From NCBI GenBank assembly GCA_020284085.1, contig JACEVL010005024.1:496001-560000 (forward strand): a stretch of 64,000 nucleotides of DNA. The letters are read 5' to 3'. This stretch comes from Aporrectodea caliginosa. Lineage: Eukaryota > Annelida > Clitellata > Crassiclitellata > Lumbricidae. Shown here piece by piece: positions 13,301-22,815 of the stretch. Within the stretch, counting starts at the first letter, position 1. Each line of letters begins with the position of its first letter. The translations under genes were made by a program, and so were the position numbers. The notes beneath the pieces are model-generated. The model was not told where the DNA came from. It ran no database searches and saw nothing but the letters and a program-made list of their open reading frames with translations.

Positions 13301-16300
13301 ATCTATGCCATTCAATACATTTTGATAACCATTTTTAGAAAACTGATTTTTTTTGTAATGTAATGTAATTGAAGATTTATATAGCACCCTTCAAGGTATC
13401 TACTCAGAGGCACTCTGTGCTAGCCTTTATGATGTTAAATGTCATTACGAACAAATATATTACATCAGTTAGCAAAACAATGCTAACTGATGTTTGATGA
13501 TACAGTATAAAACTTTCAGGTAGATAAAGTTTGCATGCTTTCAGTCTTTCTGTGAATGAAGAACGTGGTCTCTGCCTACAGGTAAATGTAACACTGACCA
13601 CTCCACTCTACACATGTTTACTCACAGTGCACCTACAGGTGGTTGAGACAATTCTGTTTCATCATCATCTTCATCAGAGTCAAAAGCTTGCAAAGCCAAC
13701 TGTGATCTCTTTATAGATTATTGAACTTTATGTCAAATTAGCAAATGCCATCAGGAGTCAGATGGGAGAGTTAGAAGAACAAACGATCAACTTCAATGAA
13801 CATTATAAAAAAATATCAAACCGTTTACTGTTGTGACGTGCATCATAGCCAATTATAACGCCCCTCTCTTTGACAGAAGGTGTTGCTTCCTGCATGTAAG
13901 CTGAAAAGCCCTAAAGAAAAAGAGACAAGAACAAAAAACACACAATACAAAGAAATTGTTTCGTTCATTCGAATGAGCAAATTCTGGCAGCTAAGGAAAG
14001 TTCAAGACCAAGTCACACCTGTTAAACTGCTTCTGAACAATGGGGCCCATATTTACACTTTAACGCAAAATGCACTGAAATGGCAAACACTGTCATCCTG
14101 TATTGTTACTTGTGCTCAGTACTGGTGACAGTAACATCAAATGAATTCACACTGGAAACTCATTGCAGTGCTGCCTTTGGGACCATATCAAGAACTAACT
14201 TATAATAAGGTTAAATGTTTAATCTACGTCATTTTAAAGGTGAACTAAATATATTGGACCTATGTCTCCAACAGCACCATATCAGAATTCTTGCTCTAAA
14301 GAAGCAAGTCATAAGGAGTTGGTGTGTGTTTAATGAATGTCCTAGAATCATATGTTGACAAGTTAAATTTCTTCCTTCTTCTGTTTAAATCATCCCAACC
14401 TGTGTTGTCTGTATGATGGTAAGATCGTTCATCATCGAGTAGCCAGCTGCCATTGTTGCACGAAGGCCTGTAACAAGTCCAAGAACTTAATGAGCACCAC
14501 AGAAAATGGTTCAGGTTTATTGTTGCATGACATGTCTATTATGATATGGAAGTAAGAAGTGAGGAGACACACGATGTTACGGACAGTGCTAATTAAGGTG
14601 TGTCAAGGTGTTCCAAAGGTCGGAGGTCTAGTCAATCCTTTGGTTATGCACGACTAGTTGATCTGGTGATGAAACCGGTTTTCGTTAACTTTTCCCCTTC
14701 TATCCCAGAAGGGGAAGAATTCTAGGAGCTAGTGTAGTTCTTCCTGCTGAGATGTTTGACTGTAGAGATGTTTGACTGTACGTCTGTTGACTTTTAGTAA
14801 AACAGAAGAATTGTGAACCTTAGTCTTTTGTGAAGTTAATAAAGTTCATAACTAAGAGAGATGGCAAGTTTTCTACATCAAGGACCAAATTCACCCTAAA
14901 GACAATGAATGAGACGTCACAATATGCATTTATTAACACAAACTGAAATCAAGTTGCTATAAACAGAAGAACACGAACTCACACATCTGGCCAGTTCTTG
15001 ACTTCTAAATTCTAATAATGTCCAGGACAACCAAGTATTTTTTATTTTCATTTGATAATCCCAAAATCCTGAGAATCTTTAACAGACAATTTCCCTCTCA
15101 TAACTATCATTTTACTCAATAGAATATTGTGAAATTTCTGATGATATTAAAGATTTAATTCCACTCTCCAATTCAGTCCAGGTCATGCATATTTTCTTAC
15201 ACATTAGCCAAACCATGTTAACAGAGCTTGCCTGCTGTTCCAAATTCCATTCTAGTGCAGAGTCTCTTCTTTAGTTCATTATTATTCTTCTGCTCAACAA
15301 GCAATTCAATCTCAGACCTTGTTTTTGGATTCTACAAAAGCAACCAAGAGCTATGCAATAAGCCATAAATAAGCAATGAGCAACAAAGTAAAACAGAAGA
15401 ATTGTGAACCTTAGTCTTTAAACAATGAACATTTTCCAGTTCAAGCTGTGCTGAGGAATGGCAATAGCTGAATGAAGAACTTCCAGTACACAGTGATATT
15501 CTTTAGCTTGCAATCACTACGTTAAATCTTTGCATACCACAGACACAAAACTGTGATAATACAAAACTTTCTGCCCAGTCCATGGACGGAAAATTGTGAG
15601 ATTGTAGGTGCACTTTCTTACCAAAGCAGATTGAAGTTAGGGAAACAGTATTCTTCATATGTAAATAAGTAAACCACTAACTAGAGTGATAAATAAGCTA
15701 CAACTCTCCCATTGGTTATTCATAGAGACAAAGGATAAAGATATCTGACCTGAAATTTGCTGTAATTGTTTCATTTGACGATAACGTTTTATGATCACAA
15801 TTGTGAACAAAGAAGAAATTTAGCAATGCGATTTTCAGTATGTCATAGTTGGATTAACAGTTTTATTTTTAAAGATTTCACATATTTATGGGTAACGGGA
15901 TCAAACAGTAATGTAAGTAGCATTCATACTCATGACTAATAGAACTTTTCAAGCGATCACAAAAGTGATACCAACAGCAATATTGGGCAACATTGAATCA
16001 ACAATACCAGGTTTTTCGCCACCTCCAATAGTCTCAACAAAAAAGTGCTACTAAAAGGGTCAGTCGACTGGCAACTTTGTATTAAACATCATTTGACGAG
16101 TGGAAGCATCCATGGAAATTCGTGCAAAATAATTGTATATCCGGTGCGGGCATTACTCTATGGAACCCCCTCCCAATGAATGAATGAATAAATAACAAAG
16201 ACCTCTCTGTAGAAATCATATAACTCCAAGCTCAGTAGCATCCAAAAGAGCAAGGTAATGGGCATTGGGCAACCTATAGAACTTTTGAGCAAATTCCATG

Positions 16301-16668
16301 AAAATGAACTCATACGCCCAAAAGACATCAGGCAACAATCGCACTTGTGGCAGTAGAAGCACAGCAATCAATCTTTCTCTACACAGAATATATAAATTAT
16401 GTTCTGCAATTGACAGATCTAGACATATTCTCATAACATTTTACGTCGTGTATTTTGGGTGCTTCAGAAACATACGTACACACCACTTAGAAGAGGCTTC
16501 AGTAAGTTGAAGAATGCTGAAATTCATGCCCCAGGCATGAAAGTTCCACCCAAAATAGGATTTTAATCTAGAATACTGTTATCTTTAAAGCTGTTGACTC
16601 ACTTTATCCCAGAGAAGCCATTCAGTCACCTTCTTGTCCACTTCTGGATCTCCAGTATTGCAAGACAT
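1323..16668 (-). CDS. PGM2: Phosphoglucomutase 2 (PGM2), 5' twelve coding exons; 3' end lies left of the window
   Basis: Cytosolic alpha-D-phosphohexomutase acting on ribose/deoxyribose-1-phosphate and glucose-1-phosphate. Exons on the minus strand: 16668-16603, 15331-15232, 14467-14400, 13910-13822, 13028-12944, 9353-9270, 7954-7931, 7039-6870, 5257-5119, 4424-4359, 3798-3701, 1414-1323. They join in one frame to 360 codons plus one base. Residues 152-157 read TASHNP around the phospho-serine (Ser154), and 316-321 read DPDADR, the metal-binding loop. EFGTAGLRA, MNDLTIIQTTQ and GYDARHNSKR also match the family. The sugar-binding GEEAIGY-type motif and C-terminal domain are missing, since about 240 residues lie beyond base 1. 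The start ATG follows directly on TTTTTTTCCAG, so a 5' UTR exon probably lies upstream. Intron 2 has a GC donor and exon 7 is only 24 nt. Confidence is high from collinear family motifs with phase-consistent splice sites; PGM2L1-like identity is the only alternative, since invertebrates usually have one such gene. Confidence 0.93.
1881..2047. repeat. Short direct-repeat cluster
   Basis: CAATGGTAACGGAGA occurs three times, and a segment reading CACCATTGAAACTCATGATG followed by CTACGT occurs twice (near 1955 and 2016). ACCATTG is the complement of CAATGGT, so the cluster also has local inverted symmetry. No element identity is assigned. It lies in PGM2 intron 11. Confidence 0.6.
2213..2650 (+). 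pseudogene. LINE ORF2 C-terminal remnant (L2/CR1-like)
   Basis: Two overlapping plus frames together give the usual end of a LINE ORF2. A stretch like HITPTLQKIHWLTIHDHI is followed by TFKISLLMYHIHSGTSPSYM, then SGPKEWKSLL, and finally FKSKLKTHLFSLHYD. A frame change occurs near 2300 and there are stops before the tail. This is a non-functional 5'-truncated insertion in PGM2 intron 11, opposite to the gene. Confidence 0.75.
2665..3001. mobile_element. Non-autonomous hAT element, copy 1 of a CAGTGCTTCCCAAA family
   Basis: Ends are CAGTGCTTCCCAAA and its exact complement TTTGGGAAGCACTG. The flanks are GCATAACG (2657-2664) and GCGTAACG (3002-3009), an 8-bp target duplication with one mismatch, as expected of hAT. 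Just inside each end are CGGACCGGTGCCGGTCCG-like palindromes. There is no transposase. A sister copy is at 19568-19951. Confidence 0.93.
3544..3606 (-). other. Orphan exon-like open frame with strong splice donor
   Basis: A 21-codon minus frame starts at an ATG (3606-3604, reading MTDEGISELAYIRSFKASIVK without its last residue) and abuts GTAAGTA at 3543. It lies in PGM2 intron 11 between exons 11 and 12 and does not match PGM2, whose exon 11 joins exon 12 in frame without it. It could be an alternative exon, a nested gene or chance. Confidence 0.3.
3865..4112 (+). pseudogene. LINE 3' tail with (AATG)n end
   Basis: The plus frame contains AFSVVGPSLWNGLPLTLR, the conserved end of ORF2 in L2/CR1-type LINEs. 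It is followed by GGGGCGCTATATACAA and an (AATG)n tail at about 4091-4112. The 5' truncation is complete. It lies in PGM2 intron 10, opposite to the gene. Confidence 0.8.
5850..6010 (+). pseudogene. LINE ORF2 tail fragment
   Basis: The plus frame reads GLPLHLCYVALSPVQQTF then SNCIKTHLFRPV, the terminal part of an L2/CR1-like ORF2. Upstream sequence is frame-shifted. It lies in PGM2 intron 8. Confidence 0.6.
8336..8694. mobile_element. Non-autonomous hAT element (CAGGGGTCTCCAAAGT family)
   Basis: Terminal inverted repeats are CAGGGGTCTCCAAAGT and ACTTTGGAGACCCCTG (the right copy starts ..AAAACTTTGG). The 8-bp target duplication is perfect, CACTAGTT at 8328-8335 and at 8695-8702. The interior carries GGCCCGCGGGCC-type palindromes and no transposase. 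It sits in PGM2 intron 6. Confidence 0.92.
8985..9262 (-). pseudogene. LINE ORF2 tail abutting PGM2 exon 6
   Basis: The minus frame contains MFSLAGPKLWNSLPALC and further FRSKLAFLFLL, the usual ORF2 terminus. The 3' end reads GGCGCTATATAAATTAATGAA-like at 9001-8980. The insertion begins within about ten bases of the PGM2 exon 6 splice donor (9269), an unusually tight position. Confidence 0.7.
9453..12571 (+). mobile_element. Pogo-type (Tc1/mariner superfamily) DNA transposon, apparently intact
   Basis: The element is bounded by TA on both sides (9451-9452 and 12572-12573). The ends are GGGTCAACTGGGGTAA and, complementary at the right, TTACCCCGGTTGACCC. The left repeat differs by about 17 extra bases before TGTGAACTACTTTTG. 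The motif GGGGTAATGTGAACTA recurs as paired inverted copies near both ends (9843-9880 and 12351-12388). The single long ORF is uninterrupted. The element lies in PGM2 intron 5, antisense to the host gene, and extends that intron to about 3.6 kb. Clean ends, TA duplication and an open ORF suggest recent insertion. Confidence 0.95.
10011..12098 (+). CDS. Pogo-like DD35D transposase, 695 aa
   Basis: The N-terminus (about residues 15-65) is a psq-type helix-turn-helix, including SYQAAATFGVPRGTVARH. A CENPB-type DNA-binding region follows at about 80-150. The DDE_1 catalytic core has Asp188 in FNCDESG, Asp297 in IFDGHMSH and Asp333 in LQPLDVGVFKP, with 35 residues between the second and third acids. 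A Ser/Pro/Thr-rich linker (about 400-490) and a basic stretch lead to a C-terminal SH3/Tudor-like module (about 620-680, GDFVKVQYESDFYPAEV, then WRWPAKRDELWY). A splice-acceptor-like TTTGTTTTCAG at 9970-9980 suggests a 5' UTR intron. All catalytic residues are present and there are no stops, so activity is possible. Domestication is less likely because the TIRs are intact. Confidence 0.95.
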   Translation: MPRTYKPRPTADCRKCDYNKDDLSKAIDSVIGGTLSSYQAAATFGVPRGTVARHIAYYKRNGTLLKIGQGRPTILSYDEEKLLVTILQTRASAGFPMDKADLIDLITEYLPNVGKEALFPHGRPGADWYANFMKRWRQELTVRKPELLTLSRALACNKAAVDAWFKLLGNKLTELNLHHSPAQIFNCDESGLSSNPGMSKIIAKRGSKNPVMVVPGSGKEQFTILALASASGKQYPPFVVFSGKNLYDIWMRGGPDNALYGTSDNGWMDTNLFSNWFKQGFLKWTKDLPRPLLLIFDGHMSHISLEIINLAIQNETHLLCLPPHCSHLLQPLDVGVFKPAKDEWRKILKQWYKESRMKCIDKGQFSKLLKELYGKMKPQHAVAGFSKCGIYPYDPTAIAVDKLAPAATFDVEPPQVHPSTSGTVSSGLSQVDVSPSTPSRASQLSTAVVGLQPSTLGDSSQQPATPSNLQDTPTPNSDCLSTPHTAMRKAVLNQLKLCNAAVRQKTVKRKISKQFGGECLTEEEGRKRLAEKRQIQESTAKKTAVTNPKKIGLGLRVKGSKKKERPVESDSRPTATDVEPDNDAQPDFDYNMSTVTSAETVLENMPTTGKRHTNIRPIVGDFVKVQYESDFYPAEVMAINEDLFKCNCMISSKSGWRWPAKRDELWYSVDDIKKMLGQPIPISSRGVYKFDNFAH
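12762..12795 (-). other. Orphan first-exon-like frame
   Basis: An ATG at 12795 opens MEENKRPAKKF plus one base and meets GTAAGTT at 12761. It lies in PGM2 intron 5 just outside the pogo element. PGM2 exons 5 and 6 join without it. Function unknown; chance is possible for so short a frame. Confidence 0.25.
13355..13440 (-). repeat. LINE/SINE 3' tail
   Basis: On the minus strand this reads AAGGGTGCTATATAAATCTT followed by repeated ACATT units. It has the same layout as the GGCGCTTTATAAA tails elsewhere in the window. It lies in PGM2 intron 4. Confidence 0.5.
13626..13708 (-). other. Orphan acidic exon-like frame
   Basis: An 83-nt minus segment between CTATAAAG and a strong GTGAGTAAAC donor encodes RSQLALQAFDSDEDDDETEL and a few more residues. 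It lies in PGM2 intron 4 and is not part of PGM2. The run of acids comes partly from a GATGAT microsatellite, so it may be chance. Confidence 0.25.
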
Positions 16669-16689
16669 CTGGAAAAAAATAAAACTGAA

Positions 16690-18060
16690 GCACAGACAAA
16701 CTCACTAAAAACATTGTTAAGCCACTTCCAGGTAAAATACATAAGACGCAAGTTCTTTCTAGCTGCCCATTCGGCGACATGCGCCAACTCCTCCTTGATT
16801 GTTGCCCTCATCGCTGCAGCCACGAGAAGGTAAGTATCATCAGCATACTTAATGATCAAGTTTCTGGTGTGTACTGATTGCAGGTCCGAGGCAGTTATGA
16901 CATAGGAGGAAGGCCCCACTCCTGAATCCTGCACCATGCTGGAGTTTATATATTCACTCAGTGGTGGACGTGCTACCAGCGAACCTTGTGGTAAGTCTGC
17001 GTTCTGACAGAAAGTTAGCAAGCCAAATGCAGATTGCATTCGGGAGATCAAATTGAGAGAGCTTTTCAGCGAGAGTATAGTGCCTTACCACGTCAAAAGC
17101 TTAGAAAAGTCGAGGGATACAATCGCGACATATATACATTGTGCTCCAGGAGGGCAGTGATGAGGTGCAATATGGAGATGAGCGCTGCTGTTGTGGAACA
17201 GGTCTGGCGGAATGCATACTGGCCAAGCAGGAGTGGTATGACCAGTATGCAGGAGTGGCATGACCAGTATGCATGAGTGGCAAGACCAGTATGCAGGAGT
17301 GACATGACCAGTATGCAGGAATAGCAGTAGGGGATAAGTGGCTCTGTCTCAAGACCTACCTCCTGGGCAAGGTGAGTTTCGAATGATCCTTCTAATGGGC
17401 AGTGGTCGCTCATCCACTGAGTGCCTTGATACAGCTTCTGGCATGTTCCAGCCTTCTGCCCACATGAGGAGCTACGCAACAGTCAGTAAACAGGGTGCAA
17501 TCACCACTGCATTAAGTGGTTGGTACTCGACCCGAGTTCATTCCAGCAATTCAGGGCTACTGTCCGCCCATTCTTCCACCATCCCAATCGGTAACACACC
17601 CGACAGGTTACGCCGAACAAGCCTGACCTTTTTATTGCTCATTGGAACAGTAGAGCACGGATGTTGAGGCACCTGTCTCAAGGAGTTAGTCAACCTTACG
17701 GCCCTTACCAACCATTAAGTTTTCGTATCCACTGCACAATAGATGCTACTAGGCCTTTCGACAGACTAACCATGCAAGAACGGAATGCCTTTAGGGTGGT
17801 CCGCCAAAATGAAGCAAAGCAAATCGACACAGACAACTGGCTGACCACTAGGGTAACCACTACTATAGGAAGGCAATCGCCTCCAGTGGCACCATTAGAG
17901 ACCAAGGAGCTGCCGCCAAACCTTCAGAACAGCAGGCGACCCTTGCCTCCTTATCTGCTTTTGTCCAGCTAAGCATTGCTCTGTGGGCTCGGCACATCAG
18001 GTTAAACCAATTCGACACCAAGAGGGTGTCAATCGAATTGTCAGAGTGCATAGTTACTCC
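16690..18060 (-). pseudogene. Decayed jockey-like LINE reverse transcriptase
   Basis: Minus-strand frames give pieces of a reverse transcriptase in collinear order. These are QYAFRQTCSTTAALI (about 17210-17160), AFDVVRHYTLAEKLSQFDLP (about 17100-17040), LANFLSERR, then SGVGPSSYVITASDL and the catalytic KYADDTYL (about 16930-16830). At least three frame changes separate the pieces, and a 22-bp minisatellite interrupts them at 17227-17324. It ends a few tens of bases upstream of the PGM2 start codon exon. Not functional. Confidence 0.85.
17227..17324. repeat. 22-bp minisatellite inside the LINE
   Basis: About four and a half units of GCAGGAGTGGCATGACCAGT plus AT, each with one to three changes. 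The array interrupts the LINE reading frame and is absent from the canonical reverse transcriptase, so it expanded after insertion. Confidence 0.85.
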
Positions 18061-18369
18061 CACACAAAATAAAAAGCAAATATAAAATGCAACAATACAT
18101 TTAAGTAATAATAAAAATAAAGTATTAATTAAAGTAAAATAGAATCGTGTTCAGGAAGAATAACTGCAAGCTGTTAATAATTCTGCACATTTCTCATCCT
18201 TCTGTAAATTCAGTTGGTGTTTTCTAATTTTATATTGAAATGTGGCGGAACTCCTGACTGACACCTGCAGAACCATTAACAGTGAGCCCAGCCTAAACAA
18301 AAAGGAACAGGAACGCCGGCTTGCATATATACCCAAATCCCAACCCATACAGCAGTTCATAAATATAAT

Positions 18370-18620
18370 GTTATAGTAAAACTAGAAGTTGGATGAGCGA
18401 TGAAAACATGTTATTAATGCTAAATTATTGCAGTAACATTAGAAGTTGGATGAGCATATTTATAGCAGAAATAGAAGTTGGATGAGTGATTTTGATGCTA
18501 AATTACTGCAGCAAAACTAGATGTTGAATGAGCGAATAAAATAATTTTAGTAGAAGTTGTATGAAGGATGGAAATATGTCATAGTATAAGTAGAAGTTGG
18601 ATGAGCGATGAAAACATGCC
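18370..18620. repeat. Irregular TAGAAGTTGGATGAGCGA repeat cluster
   Basis: About six copies of TAGAAGTTGGATGAGCGA with spacers of 25-45 bases. The complement, CATCCAACTTCTA, is the core of the tandem units at 54766-54950, so this is an inverted relative of that element. Confidence 0.7.
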
Positions 18621-18642
18621 TAAAATATGTTTTAAATAACGA

Positions 18643-19050
18643 ACTGGCTACGGTACCGTCCGGACGGTACCGTTATTTCTTTTCTACGGTACCGTCCGCA
18701 AATAATCTATGGGCGATTGCACGTATCTATGGCATGTACATCCGGTTGAAATAAATATTGGCAAAAGCCTGTCACGTTAAGTTGTTGTCTTCGCGTCGAA
18801 TTTTTCTATGGCCGACAACTTGAGGGTCGGTTAGGGCCAGGTTAGTATTCGTGTGGTCGTTTAGTGTCAAATTAGGCGTCGTGAGGGTCGGTTAGGTCAG
18901 GGTTAGGGTTAATTTCGTTCATCTCTTAACTACTGCGCTATTGATGGTTAGGCTTTCACGCCATAGATATGTGCAATCGGCCATAGATTATTTGCGGACG
19001 GTACCGTAGAAAAGAAATAACGGTACCGTCCGGACGGTACCGTAGCCAGT
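18643..19050. mobile_element. Fold-back element with 91-bp arms
   Basis: Arms 18643-18733 and 18960-19050 are inverted copies with about two mismatches. Each arm starts ACTGGCTACGGTACCGTCC and contains the palindrome ACGGTACCGT three times. The first two copies form a 24-bp perfect palindrome. The 226-bp loop holds GTCGGTTAGG-type repeats. No clear target duplication, though TTTAAA lies close outside both ends. No coding capacity. Confidence 0.85.
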
Positions 19051-19567
19051 GCCTTTAAATATTTATGAACTGCTGTACGGGTTGGGACTTGGGTAAATGC
19101 CGCCAAATAATTAAATAAAAACTAAACTAAATTAAACTAAATGTTCCTGCAAAAAAGAACCGGAACGCTGTTCCGGTGCGTTCCAGTCCCAACTTGGATT
19201 TATAATCATAGGTGACGACATCACCATACAGATGCTTAGAAATTGCAACAAGGTTAGTGACGCGCTATGAAACGCTTGTCACCGTTACATATGATTCACA
19301 ATTATGTTACTAGTGTAGACCAATATTTTACTTCATTTGCATTAAAGCTACAATATATATAATGAAATGCAGCACCTTGACGTAGTTGTCCTCGACCAAA
19401 GCCACTTCTCAACCGAAAGTCCACGTTATAAGTAATTTAACTCTTAACGCAAGGATTCTATATTAAAGGATTGGTTACTCGTGAAAATATCGTGTATTGG
19501 TGTACTTCCGGTTTAAGGCTACGAGCCTGGCGCCACTTGGCGATGCGGGTGTAAGATGGGTCTATAT

Positions 19568-19951
19568 CAGTGCTTCCCAAAGTCGTGGTCCGCGGACCGG
19601 GCGACCGGCACCGGTCCGCGAGCACTCAGTTGCCAGTCCGCAGAGTGAGTCGAGAAACTGGTGAAATTGTCTTGGAATCAGGAAATGGCTATTATAATTT
19701 TTTAAAGTCATAAAAAATACTTTTAAGGCTAGCAGTCAAAGGGCAATAGAGTCATAGAATGATAGAATTACCTAAGTATGCATTTAAATCTATTTTAACA
19801 CATATTTCAGGAATCTACTTTAGGTGATCAAAAAACTTGTATAGCCTAAATTGGGCGCTGGTCCTTCTGCAGTGGGAAAATTCCTGCCGGTCCGTGACAC
19901 TGAAAAGTTAATTCTGCCGGTCCGTGACACTGAAAAGTTTGGGAAGCACTG
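19568..19951. mobile_element. Non-autonomous hAT element, copy 2 of the CAGTGCTTCCCAAA family
   Basis: Same ends as 2665-3001. The 8-bp target duplication is perfect, GTCTATAT at 19560-19567 and 19952-19959. Near the right end the segment CTGCCGGTCCGTGACACTGA plus AAAGTT is duplicated in tandem, which explains most of the extra length compared with copy 1. Confidence 0.95.
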
Positions 19952-19959
19952 GTCTATAT

Positions 19960-22640
19960 GACTCTATGGACATAAAAAGCATGGACGACCCGATGTGTTG
20001 TTCAGCGATTAATTGCACGAATTTGAGGAAAATCAAATCATGATTATTTTTTCTTTAATTTTCTAAGGATCAAAGAAATGTTAATAATAATAAATGTAAA
20101 GCTATTTTTAATGACGTTCAGTTAAATAATCTACTAAATAAAAAATAAACTACGGAGATAGGCGTTTAGCATGGTAAGCACGAGGTTCTACTCGCTAGGT
20201 GGCTAGGCACCATGGGCCGCCATTTTCTCTCCAACGCGCTTACATAAGGAGATTCCAGTCCTGTGTATAATAGGTCCTTGACTCGAGATGTGAATAGAAA
20301 GAGTACTGTAAAATGGCTGCATGGAGGAGGAGACAGATGCCCAACGATGTCGGAGTGTTTGCATAATAGATGCAAATCTGGAGTAAACAAGAGAAGAGCA
20401 TGCTGATAAACAGTTTTCTTGTGGTAACCCTTGCAATTATGGCTGAGCATTACCTCGGACTCTGAATATGACATTCAACATCCCGCTGTTGCAGGGCACA
20501 ACATCACCTTCGTTTTGTCAATATAAATCAATTAAATAATTTTCCGGACTGTCAGACATGAAGACAGTGCGAAAGGGTCACGTGCACACGGTAGTCGCCT
20601 TCGACGTTAGGCTTATTTAGAAGTTGGGCTCACACATCCCGGGCGCACGAACCCCTACTTACCCCACTGTGGTCCCAGTAGTCCAAATCCGTTAAAATAT
20701 GCACTGTCATATGGAGCCCATATAGGACACATTCCCATATTCCTGCCAGCATTTCTATGTGTATTACAATGATTAGATGGGAACTACGCGGGCTCTATAT
20801 GGGCATCATGTTTAGCGCCTTCGTGAGTTTCTTGTAGGGCGCTATATAAATGGCCATATACATACATACATGTGGAAATATAGGTTGCATATTATGGGCT
20901 CAATGTGGGTGTGCTGGCACGGATGGGACCCACATATTATAGAGCACATACAGGTCCAGAAATAGTGCACAACTGTTGTGTTTCTTTGTCACTGATTGAT
21001 TGCTTACTTATTTATTGGACGCTGCAGTGCTGTGTGCTGCACCTTATTTCAAGCTAATGTCAACCAACATTGGGGATCCATCACCATAATTGGGAATGTA
21101 ATGTAAACATAAAAGCAGTCAGTATATCCACTCATTAATTAACGACGTTCTATGGAAGCAAGTTTGCAAATGGGGCTTTGAGGACAGTTTCTGGTCCAGG
21201 CCAGGGAAATTGATTACCCAACCGGTAGGCCTATATGGTACGTTTATCACACGTCCATTGAAACTGATTATGTAAACATGAAGCACACAACGCATACAGG
21301 AGAATAGCAAGGAAATCCTCCAGTGATAATCAAATATATTTTTTATCTATGTATGACACCGAGCCTTAAAATACAGGGATAATTTTCTCACACTCGGCAT
21401 GGAAATTGCTGTATTAGCAAACGACCTGAGTATGTTTATAAATAGGCCATGCTTCTCTCACAAATGGCTGCACATGCAGAACTTTAGACAGATAGATACA
21501 CACACAGAGATACAATACAACAGATAATACGGGTAAAGGGACATGAATAATAATTATTCATACCTAACCGCCGTAAGAGTATTGTAACGCCCTTCCGGTC
21601 AATGCGATTGATGCCTCAGACTACTGTTTTGGGGTCTCTTTCAAATGCAGAAACGTTAATGAAACGGTCGCGACTTAGAGCTTAAGATCCATTCGATAGG
21701 AACTCTGGCTCGAGGGTATGAATTGCCGGAAATGAATCTCTCGTCAGCATGTATACAGAGTAGAAGTGTAGAAGGTCACGCCAGCCGCATAGGCCTACCG
21801 TGCCCAAATTCAGATGGGTTGTGTTCCAAGCTGAAGATCACGAGAGTTCGCATACCAAACGTGACCAAATAGGGGATTCAGATAGACAGACGAAGAGAAT
21901 AACATACGTTAATGTCTGGATCGGATAGACACTGATAGAGGGAGGAAGAAACCGGAATTCCTATAGCCACGGAGAATCGTCGGAGATGCAGCGAGAGGCG
22001 CGTGATGGAGGGAGGATGATCTTACCTAATAGGCCTACTAAGGGCCGGGTCTGTGCCTAGAGTGGTTGACGCAAAGAATTGTCATAAGACATCTCTGACA
22101 CAGAGAAACACTGATGGCTTATAGTAGGCTAATGGTGACAGTTCCAAAAGTTTTATAGACTATAGTGGTGAAGGGTAACCCGTAGTAATAAAAGAGGGAA
22201 AGGCAACTAGAACTTTCGCCGGTAACGGACGCTATTCTGATCGAAGGTCATCGATCCTGAGGACGTTGTCCGTCGGCAGCGGAAGAGACGCAGAGTCCGA
22301 TCATCCAGAGATTGCAGAGCTTTACAGCGTTGCCTCTGTTTAGGAATTAGCCGTCAATGCGGAACCTATACCTTGAAGAGAACGGACATTATGGGCTGAA
22401 GTAGGCGACCGTAGGCCTACTACTGAGGTACTGCCATTCAATGATAGACTCATTCAGGCCAACAATACGACAGGCGTTTACGTCTGAGGCATAGTATAGA
22501 GAACTCTATATATATAGAGACCGTGATGTGGGCTTTGGAAGTTATGTTCAGGCCGCGACAGCCACGTTACAAAGCACAAAGATAACGCAACTGTATATTA
22601 ATGCGAAATGCCAATCCGACTGTGAAGGCAACAGAGCGAT
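19960..22640. other. Stretch without a recognisable gene
   Basis: No exon with family similarity was found on either strand. A short LINE-type tail, GTAGGGCGCTATATAAA, is at about 20836-20852. The part 21540-22500 is richer in CG dinucleotides than the surroundings and could hold a promoter or 5' UTR exon for PGM2, but no splice or motif evidence decides this. Confidence 0.4.
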
Positions 22641-22659
22641 TAACAATGGAACGAATAAC

Positions 22660-22815
22660 AATATATAAAGATTGACAATGGAATGATTGACAATGAAGTG
22701 AATGACAATGCAGTGATTGACAATGGAGTGATTGACAATGGAGTGATTGATAATGGAGTGATTGACAATGAAGTAATTGACAATGGAGTGATTAGCAATG
22801 GAGTGATTGACAATG
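22660..22815. repeat. 15-bp minisatellite
   Basis: About ten units of GATTGACAATGGAGT with single-base variants. Because 15 is divisible by three, the minus strand stays open and would encode repeats of NHSIV. The repeat arises from the DNA periodicity, not from evidence of a gene. Confidence 0.85.

Noticed and set aside
18830..18915. Telomere-like GGTTAGGGTTA array
   Set aside because: Only a few irregular units inside the loop of a fold-back element.
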